A stretch of DNA of 25,672 nucleotides. Source: Aplysia californica (lineage: Eukaryota; Mollusca; Gastropoda; Aplysiida; Aplysiidae). A program made the translations under genes and the position numbers. The notes below the pieces were generated by a model. That model did not search any database. It was not told the origin of the DNA and saw only the letters and a list, made by a program, of their open reading frames with translations. This document shows, piece by piece, positions 1 through 8,500 of the stretch. The first letter of the stretch is position 1. Each line of letters starts with the position of its first letter. The stretch spans positions 46,160-71,831 of the forward strand of contig NW_004798192.1 in the NCBI RefSeq assembly GCF_000002075.1. Reading direction: 5' to 3'.

Positions 1-265
1 AGAAGAGACAGGCAGAGAAAGAAGTAGACTTACAGCATTGCCGAGTGGACAGAGAAGGAAGAGTGGATGGTTGGCGGGTCCTCTGGTGTGGCTTGCTCCT
101 TCTCTCTCATAAAAAACCCCAACATCTATTGTCCTTTTCATTCTGCCCCCCCCCCCTTCTTTCCTCTGTATTATGTTACTCTCTAATAACACGGTTTCAC
201 TTCCGCACTTGTATGACCTAATTGTGTTGAAAGTGGCGTAAAATTCTTACTGAAGCTGAATCCAG
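1..265 (+). repeat. SINE-like family C copy, full to 3' tail
   Basis: Shares with 4750-4972 (+) and 2598-2795 (-) the order GGTGGTTG...GGGTGCTCTGGT, a CT-rich middle, ATGTTACTCTCT, then the 3' tail CACTTGTATGACCTAATTGTGTTG...GTAAAACTCTTACTrAA. The first ~130 bases match the reverse complement of 630-790. It starts at or before the window edge. Confidence 0.65.
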
Positions 266-426
266 GTTTGACGCGTGCAAGACTAAGATGTTTACTGCTA
301 CACAACACACATCGGCTCCTCGACTGATAATAATGAGAATAATGTAATAATGATGATCACAGTAATTATAACATGCAATCTGAGAAACATCCCGATCACA
401 GTCACGAGTGCCTTAACCCTTCCCAG

Positions 427-543
427 GAGCTCTCGTGGCCTAGAGGTTACGGCGTTCTCCTCTCAATAGCCGTCCACACAGATTCACACCGCGGACCTAT
501 TGAATGAGAGGCGAGCACCTTAACCTCAAGGCCACGAGAGCCC
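427..543. repeat. 117-bp imperfect hairpin with a tRNA-like head in each arm
   Basis: The left arm GCTCTCGTGGCCTAGAGG (431-448 area) is repeated inverted at 497-542 (CCTCAAGGCCACGAGAGC), and both arms extend to the CTCTC/GAGAG and AATAG/CTATT stretches. GTCC at 472-475 can pair with GGAC at 493-496. TGGCCTAGAGGTTA resembles a pol III box A. A related head lies near 17525 (CTCTCCTGGTCTAGAGG). Confidence 0.7.
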
Positions 544-629
544 CCGAAGAATAGATGTGTTACAAGAGATTAACATACACAAAAAGAAGGAGGAGAGATA
601 AGGACGACAGATGTTTAATAGAAAAGGAT

Positions 630-790
630 GGGAGATAAGGTGGACAGATGTTTAATAGAAAAGGAGGAAATCACACCAGAGCACCCGTCAACCACCCACT
701 CTTCCTTCTCTGTCCACTTGGCAATGTTGTCGGTCTATTTCTTTCTCTGCCTGCCTCTTCTACTTCCACCTTGAACAGTCTATCCGCCCT
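630..790 (-). repeat. SINE-like family C copy, inverted
   Basis: The reverse strand reads GGCAGGCAGAGAAAGAAATA, then GTGGACAGAGAAGGAAGAGT and GGTGCTCTGGTGTG, matching 5-105 on the + strand. Just before it, a ~35-bp stretch containing ACAGATGTTTAATAGAAAAG occurs twice (about 607 and 643), a short tandem duplication. Confidence 0.6.
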
Positions 791-793
791 GCC

Positions 794-860
<67 letters not shown>
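794..860. repeat. Compound (CTGC)n(TGTC)n(TC)n microsatellite
   Basis: About seven CTGC-type units run into about eight TGTC units and then TCTCTC. The Cys/Leu/Val-rich open frame across it is a translation of this repeat. Confidence 0.95.
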
Positions 861-1110
861 AGAGCATATGTGACATTTGTATTTCTCTCTGGATTTATAC
901 TAGAAGGTATACACAGTTGTCCGTTTTTCTATCATGACAAGAGTAGTCAAAGCAGCTTGGCTGAATGAGCTGAACTTATTTGGGGAATCCTAAAACGATG
1001 GATAATAGCGAAAGATCAGGATGGTGTAGATCTAGCTTTTTTTTAGAGCATCTGAGCAAATGAATAAACATCGAACCATGATCACTGATGTCTACGGCAG
1101 ATCTGGCAAT

Positions 1111-1111
<1 letters not shown>

Positions 1112-1140
<29 letters not shown>
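1112..1140. repeat. (GAT)n microsatellite
   Basis: Ten units of the TGA/GAT trinucleotide directly before the SINE at 1152. Such runs often mark LINE or SINE 3' ends, as at 17758, but no LINE coding is left here. Confidence 0.9.
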
Positions 1141-1141
<1 letters not shown>

Positions 1142-1151
1142 TTTGAAATGA

Positions 1152-1390
1152 CCGGCGCCTGTGGTGTAACGGTTAGGCTCTTCACTTTTGCCTGAAGGAG
1201 ACCAGAGTTTGATTCCTAAATGGGGATACATTTTTATTGAGTATCTCTGTCATTCTGCTGAGATGTTGTACACCCCTCTACTCTAAGCCGGCCTCCTAAA
1301 TGGTCTAATTTGTGTCGATGGGGGTGTGTAATTATTTGACCTGAGATCAAAGTGATCGGAGCTGTTAGGGGTGTGTGCTCTGTAATGTAA
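1152..1390 (+). repeat. tRNA-derived SINE, family A
   Basis: The head CCGGCGCCTGTGGTGTAACG continues to a box-A-like GTGGTGTAACGGTTAG and a box-B-like AGTTTGATTCCT ~45 nt later. The body has TTTTTATTGAGTATCT, ATTCTGCTGnGATGTTGTA, GCCGGCCTCCTAAATGGTCT and GTGTCGATGGGGGTGT. Three other copies lie in the window (4116, 5286, 20103). The right edge is approximate. Confidence 0.75.
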
Positions 1391-1836
1391 GAATGAAACC
1401 TCCAAACCCCCCAAGTTCGGCGCTATGTACTTCTCCATAAATTTCAGTTCTAATTCATGTGTAAGTAAGGAAACATTTTTTTTGTGTGTGGGAGGGGGGG
1501 GTGTTGTTAGGAAGTGAAGAAATCCAGGTCACACTGAGGTACAGCACGTCTGAATGCAGGCCTATATTTGTATTACCCATGCTCTGACCATTATAAACCA
1601 TAATAATTATATAATGACACTGTCTAAGACAACCACTTTTCTCCCCAACAATGGCGAGTGTCTTTGACAATTTTGACCTTTTCTTTCATTTTGTGGTCTG
1701 TACTGGTATCCGAAGGCCAGATACCTGGACTTCAAAATTACCTATTTTTGTCTAGTGGTTTGTTGTACTCACATGAAATCTCTCCTTCCCAAGGTTATGT
1801 AGTCTGTCAAATGTGTCCTTTCCTGGCCTCAATCAA

Positions 1837-2106
1837 AAGAGGTAAAGTGTATGGGTTTATTGCCCCTATCAACACTATCCGGTTGTTTAAGAGGCAGGAC
1901 CTTTGAATTTAATGTCCGTCTCCGATAGGACTAAGCCAAATGGATTGAGAGCCTTGAAAACCCCATATAACGGTGATAACAACCCAAGTTCAAGAACGTC
2001 CAGTCTGGGATTCGAACCAGAGCTGTCCACTCTATTGTCCCGCATGATACTGATACCAACTGATGTAACTGCGCGCCTGATAGTAATAAACATAGCATTT
2101 ATATAG
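1837..2106 (-). repeat. tRNA-derived SINE, family B, inverted
   Basis: The reverse strand has a box-A-like GTTACATCAGTTGGTATC and a box-B GGTTCGAATCCCAG, then CATTTGGCTTAGTCCTATCG, GACGGACATTAAATTCAAAG and GGGGCAATAAACCCATACAC. The copy at 9098 on the + strand has the same blocks. A 136-codon open frame on this strand is only this SINE. Confidence 0.75.
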
Positions 2107-2134
2107 CTCTCTACTTGCTCAGTAGAGTCTGAAA

Positions 2135-2239
2135 TTGAAGTCCTGGAACCATTCATGGGGGATGTTGACCAAGATGGCCCAAAACAGACAGAGCTGGAGA
2201 TCCTTTGCTGCTGCCCTAAACGCCCGATGGCGTAATGGG
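2135..2239 (+). pseudogene. LINE ORF2 C-terminal tail fragment
   Basis: Encodes WGMLTKMAQNRQSWRSFAAA then LNARWRNG, with the pattern W-x5-Ala-x-(D/N)-R-x2-W-(R/K)-x2-(V/A) seen at the C-terminus of many non-LTR retrotransposon reverse transcriptases. Only ~35 codons remain. No symbol is justified. Confidence 0.5.
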
Positions 2240-2375
2240 TGGTCAGTAAGTTATATAGCACAAATCCCTCCTCAACAGCAAGCTGTATGCGGTTCACAAT
2301 CTATACTATTTGATAAAAACAAACAAAAGCAAGACAAACTGACACAGAAATCCCTTGTGTGTGTGTGTTTGGCAG

Positions 2376-2513
2376 GACAAGAAGCAGGCTAAGGGGAAGG
2401 AGCGGGAGGAGCGGATCAAGGAACAGGCCGTGCTCAACTGTCAGGCTCCCCGGCACCTCGAGATGGTCACGCTGAAGGCTGCGCTCAAACTACGCGGCCT
2501 GGCACTTCATGAG
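2376..2513 (+). CDS. OTUD6B: OTUD6B local exon 1 (first exon in window)
   Basis: 138 nt, phase 0 at both ends. It encodes DKKQAKGKEREERI and then CQAPRHLEMVTLKAALKLRG up to ALHE. It matches the end of the coiled, basic linker and the helix that leads into the OTU fold. The acceptor is TTTGGCAG, with a GT microsatellite in place of a normal pyrimidine tract; the donor is GAG|GTCAGT. GC content is clearly higher than in the surrounding intron. Confidence 0.92.
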
Positions 2514-5500
2514 GTCAGTAGACTCTCTTTTTTTTTGGTTGTTTTTATGTTTGTTCCTTTCTTTCTGCTTTGTTTTGTTGTTTTCTGTTGTTGTTTTAAT
2601 AAGAGTTTTACGGCACTTGAAACACAAATAGGGAATATATATAATATGAGTGACGAAAATTAGAAGAGGAGAATAAATGTTTTGACCAGATAGGAAGGAA
2701 GAAGCAGAGCACCTGCCTACCACCCACTGGCAGCCCTTTTGTCAAACTAGGCCACATCAGAGCTCAGACAAATCCGGCTGGGCCGTTAATAAAAAAAATC
2801 AATGTGTCAAAGAATGGACTTACTATCGTTTGAAAACAGCAGTGTATAATATAATGACAATGACTACTTAATTATGTGTATATATAAATGACCACAATCT
2901 TTTCCAGCTTTTTTCAGTATTTAGAATTTGAATTTGAATTTTAACCCAAAAATATTTCATGAACATATATATATATATATAACTTATTAAGATACTACAC
3001 TTAACTATAAGAAGAAAGAAATCGGATAAATATTTGTTGGGTTGGGGTTTTTTTTGCGATTAAAAAAAGAATGTTCCTAGTGACATTGTACTCTTTTTAG
3101 TTCTGGTTCAAGTGATCATACAATTTCTTCCATTTCTACTTTCAGATTGCTGCCGATGGAAATTGGTAAGCGATGCTTCACTGTCATCTGTCTAAGATAT
3201 TTTTGCCAGTACTTTCATTTTTACAGAAAACCTCAAACAAATATAACAATGTGTTATCATTGATGGCTATGCCATATGGTTGGAAGAACAAGAAGATTTA
3301 GAAATTCATTTGTACTGGCAACTGTAGTAAAGTTACTGAACACACAAGTGCTGCATATGAAACAGGGAGAAAGAGAGAATGTTTACTAGCATTTCACTTC
3401 TGTTCAAATGTTGAGAATTTTCGATTTTTACACCTTCCTAAAACTCTGTCAAAGATAAACCTTTCAACATCACTAAAATGCAGTTTTTAATGCTGTAGTC
3501 AAGGCTTACAATTTTATCACTTTCCTTGATTCCTGATGGGAACAACACTACAAAAACTAGATTTTTTTTTGGTCTCTGGTGTGAAAAGTACCCAAGCAGG
3601 CTTGAGTGGATTGATTACGACACCGACAATGCATTTAATGCCCTATCTGTTGTGCATGTGTGAGTGCACCTGACTTTCGTTGCACCGCTGCCAGTGTAAA
3701 CAAGCAAGACTAGTAAAGATTGTCTTGTCATTATGGCGGTTGGTGGTTTGTGGTGTGAACTGATGGACTTCTGGTGTTTTGTCTTATAGTTCGGGTAAAC
3801 TTGTGCTGTTTAATTATTAAAAGTATAAAAACTTATTTACTGTGAATTTTGTGTTGTTTCACAGTATGTACAATGCAGTCAACCACCAGCTGTCCTGTCG
3901 CAACTTGGAGGTAATTCTTGTTGTACTTTTCTGAAAAATGAGGAAAAAAATCATCTGAGGTACAAGTATGTGTGTAAGCCAAAGATAATGTTAGGTTTAG
4001 TTTATAGAGTGGTTGCATGTGTCTTCTATGTATGGGTAGTTGAGGTTTAGAATTATTTTTCAACTTACAATGTTTTACTGTCCTTTTATTCGGTTAATTT
4101 TTCTTTTTGATATTGACCGGCTCCTGTGGTGTAGCAGTTGAGCACTTTCCTGTCGGACGCAGGAGACCAGAGTGCGATTTGTGAGGGGGAGAATTTTTAT
4201 AGAGTATCTTGCTCTTTCGGATTGGATGTTATATCCCTCTCCGCCCTGGTTGGCTCAAACAAGCAGGGTTGAAGCTGGCCTCCTAAATATCTAAATTATA
4301 TCGATAGAGGAGTAAAAAGACCTGCTTTTAAGAAAGACAATCTTTCTTTGTGCACAGAGGGCAAAAAAACCCAAATAAAACGAACCCTCCGCTCACTGCA
4401 ATTGGTAAGGGAGGAACAAACAGATGCAGTGTGGGCCAGCCCCTGTAGGGAATGGAGCCCCTGTAATGCCTCTTACGACGGAAGCTCACTTGTGAACATC
4501 TGGGCATAGATGGTTGTCAGGTTGTATTTGTAAGATGCTCAGAGCATGTGTTTTTTTATAGGGCTGAGCTTGGCCATCGATAATTTATTTATAAAGGCAC
4601 CAGCCGTCCATCATGTCCTCCTAGTGTTGTTTTAGCTTGAGCTCTATATTTGAATGTCATATTATTATTATTATTATATATTATTATTATTATTATTATA
4701 GTAGTACTAGTAGTTGTAGTCCAGCCTCGGTTGTTCCTGCGGTAGTGTTGAATGACCGGCACAATCTGTCTCTCTGTCTGGCCCAGCGGGTGGTTGATGG
4801 GTGCTCTGGTAGGTGTGGTTTGCTCATCCTTCTTTCCTATCAAACATCTATCGCCCTTAAATCTGCTCCTTCTTTTTTGTGTATGTTACTCTCTTGTAAC
4901 ACATCTATTCTTCGGCACTTGTATGATCTTATTGTGTTGCAAGCGCCGTAAAACTCTTATTAAAACTAAAACTGTCTGGCCCAGTCTTCCAACAAGGAGC
5001 TGCGAGAGAAGACGGCGGACTTCATGAGATCTCACAGAGACGACTTCCTGCCATTCCTGACTCACCCGGACACCGGCGACATGTTGACTGAGGGTAGGTA
5101 TTCAAATCTGGTCGTTTTTGTTTGTTTGGTTGTTTTTTTTACCAAAAAAAATATTCTCTGCTTAATGGGGTTTTGGAGAAAAGTAATCAAGATTTTGTAA
5201 TGACTTGCGTGGATTCAAATAAATATGTAGATTTTTTTGAAAATTTAGGTGGTTTTTTGTTTTTACTCCTCCAAAGACACTACTTAGATCATTTAGGATG
5301 CGGGCAGGGTCAACCCGGACTGAGAGGGATACAGGATCCCAGGAGAAAGACCGAGGTACTCTATGAAAATATGGGGAATCGAACTCGGGTCTCCTGCCTG
5401 CGACAGCGAAGCGCATGATTGGTACACCACAGACACTGGATTCGTGAATTAATCAAATATCGTTTAAACATCTTCTTACGTTTGAGTCCTGAAGGCGTGT

Positions 5501-8500
5501 TGGTCAAAGATTTGCAGTGTGAAGAGATTAAGTAGGTACCAGAAACTAAATTTTCAAAGTGGCTGTATGCCAAATTTATCTATTCCATATGAAAGACCTA
5601 TGTCTCCTGAGCATTTTGGTACCATTCTTTAACCTCTCAGTCAATTTTTAAGAAAATGGTAGTTGTTTAAAATTTGATCAAATTTGTTAAAGTCGGTCAG
5701 TGGCTGCAACCCCATGTTTGGCAGACAATAAAAGAGTACCAAGTGCACTAAACATCTCCACATTAACAGAGTACAATCACTATAACATGGGGCCTAATTT
5801 TTTTCAAGACTGTGAGATCATTACAAATCAGTATTTTATCGCCTCAAACATGATGATCTGTCGTTATTTCGACAAAAACACAGAGCGTTGACCCAACCAG
5901 CGCCGCACTGACCCCCGCGGCGAGCGAGTCGGCCCTATACTCTAGTGTACCCTGCATGGTGGGTCACATGCTTTCTGAGTCTCGCAGAAGGATTGATGCT
6001 AAATAATTCCAAGCCGATTACTTTATTCAAATAGGAAATAAACTGATCTTTCTATTCATACCTTTTTTAAGTCGGTATTTTACATATTCTGTATAAAAAA
6101 TTATCTTTGAAAATTTTGACGGTATTTTTAAAGACTTTCTATTTAAACGCCATAGGCCAAAAGTATACCAAAGGAAAGCCTGTTTAAAGCTCTACAGTTC
6201 TCCGCCAATGAAAAGACGGCATTTAATCATCCCTCGGTCCGCGAAGCATTTGAATGCACGCGTGTCAATTTTTTAATCGGCCGACCACGCATTCTGACCG
6301 CGAGGGGCTTCGCTTTCCTTCCCGATATTCTAGCTCCTAATAATCGGACGTATAAACAACTTACACCATTGTAACGAGGAAAAGTTGAACTTTTACAAGG
6401 TGTACGACATTTGGTGTTTTATAGCGAAAGAGCAAAGAAACAGCGATCTGAATTACCCCGATTTCACCGATACCACGTGCTCGGAAGGCCGCGAGTGCCC
6501 GCGAGGCGGTGTTTACGCTACCTACAGGGTGATCCAAAAAAAACTTAACAACTTGTCTTGTAAATATCTTCCTCCATACTGAAGTTTTTGCGTTTCAGAT
6601 TTGAACATAACGTTTGGAAGTCAATTTAAGGAATTTGTCTGTTATGTATTTCAAATAAGTCCATTGAATGGTTTTGCTCTATATAGCGCATTAAAAAAAT
6701 CAACCCATTTTCAACCTTGTCACCATTTTCATAGCATGGCGCACCAGTTCGCATTAGACCTACCTCTAAAAGTTGCAACAATCGCGCCATATTGCAAGCT
6801 ACAGCAGTCTAAGTCAACAGAAGTCTGCAGATACATGTATTATTTTCCCAAATTTTGTTTGCCTGCTGAGATCATGGCTACGTTTAGTAAAGAGCAGAGA
6901 GCTATTTGTATTGAACATTACCTCTCCACAAACTCGCCATCCCTGACATTTTGTAAGTTCTGCACACGGCATGGAGAGAATGCTTTGGTGCCCTCAAGAC
7001 CTTTGGCGTCATGAGTTGAGAAGTTCTGTCAGTTTGGATCTATAGCGAATCAGAACTAAAAAGTTCTTTAAAAAATAACCACTTCAGGTCGAACACGCAC
7101 CTTGTGCAGCCCTTTAAACGTCACCAGAGAGCAGATTTCAGTAGCAGAGTCCCATGAGACGTCCGTCCGTAGACGATCTGCAGCTAGGACTTTCCTACTC
7201 ATCAACAGTCTGCATTCTCATGGCAGATCTTGACCTACGACTACACAATGTTCATCTTCGCTAGGCCGAGACGACATGGATCAGAGCATGGCACTTTGTT
7301 CATGATTCCTCGATTGTCCTGTAAAGAGGGATAATTTCTTCTATGACATTTGGTTTAGTGCAAAGCCCATTTTCACCCAACGGGATATGTTATCTCCAAA
7401 AATGCTGTCTATTGGGCACTCCACTGTATTGTCTCTAGAAGCCACTTCTTGGTGAACATGTACAGTGTATGTGGCTTTAAACACTCAAGGTTTAGCAGGT
7501 CCTTGTATAGGGCGCCACTGAACATTTCGAACGGCGCGTTAAAAATGTGTCGAGTCCAGAGGAGGGAATGTAGAGCACTGCTTCTAGGAATTTCAGAATG
7601 AAATCATTAGCTTTTAAAAACTCTGTAAAAGTAATTAAATATGTGAGGCAGCGTGGTGGAATCAGGCTCTTGTCAATTTTTGGGCATGTAGGGTTATTGG
7701 TATCATCTTAAAGCTTGTTCACTGGTCTTCATTTGGATGAAAAAAATCTCAATTTATCTTGAATATAAGTCGAGATATTTGTGAATGAAGGAGGTGGGAG
7801 TCACCTGTTTTCAGAGGTAAAATAAGTGAGAAAATGGCCGCCAAAGATTAGTTATTTCCTTAGCTTAAGAGCCCGTGGTAACTTGAAAATTTACGTTTTT
7901 TTGTGTCTTTAATCAACGTTTTAAAGAAAAATCCACATGGAAATGAGTTCTTTAATGGGCAGGAAAAGTGTTGAGCCAAAAAACAAAAATTTGAAAAAAA
8001 TTCACAAACCTGCGGAAAAATGCAAGTTTCTTCACTTTGATTATTTTGACGAGAGCCTGATTCCACCATGCTGCCTCACACATTGTTTAAATGTCACAGG
8101 GATGGAAAATTAATTTCAAAGAGAAAAGAAGGAAAAAGGTCAACTAATCTTTTCACGACTTCCTTTACAAGATTTTTAAACATTGGTGAACTTTGCGTTT
8201 TTGGGTGCTTTTTTTCTTTTAGCCGTTTCCGTTTTCAAAACATGTTTGTTTTTCGTGGAGTTTATATCAAACAAATTCCTTTTGAATGAATTATGTCTGT
8301 TCCAAATTACAGCATTCTAGAACAATTTTTGCGCGAGATATTCAGAAAAAAAGTTGTAAAGTTTTTTTTGGATCACCCTATAGATAGAGACATCACCTGC
8401 ACAAACGGTCACTTCCCTCCATGCTTATCTTTTTCATCATGATGGCACTGAGTAAGTAATGCGGCCAATCTCCTCGACAGTGAGTGGCCGTCTCTGACAG

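Larger units (their letters stand above)
6525..8380 (+). mobile_element. mariner-like DNA transposon, decayed, with a nested insertion
   Basis: Terminal inverted repeats of 30 bp: CAGGGTGATCCAAAAAAAAC at 6525 and its mirror ending at 8380 (TAGGGTGATCC on the reverse strand), about 28/30 identical, flanked by TA on both sides (6523-6524, 8381-8382). The ends share GGGTGATCC with many mariner elements. Without the nested 443-bp element the body is ~1.41 kb, normal for mariner. It lies in the intron between local exons 4 and 5, same strand as the host gene. Confidence 0.9.

Noticed and set aside
648-968. 106-codon + frame with Cys/Leu/Pro-rich middle
   Set aside because: Covers the inverted SINE and the CTGC/TGTC microsatellite.
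1152-1220. tRNA gene at the SINE heads (also 4116, 5400, 9100, 2030)
   Set aside because: Boxes A and B are recognisable but the cloverleaf stems do not close well and each continues into a SINE body.
1-2375. Search for the N-terminal exons of OTUD6B
   Set aside because: No stretch gives the expected basic coiled-coil or the SKAQ(K/R)RR-type motif; these exons appear to be upstream of the window.
6385-6582. 65-codon + frame before the mariner
   Set aside because: Crosses the mariner's left end and has no recognisable motif.
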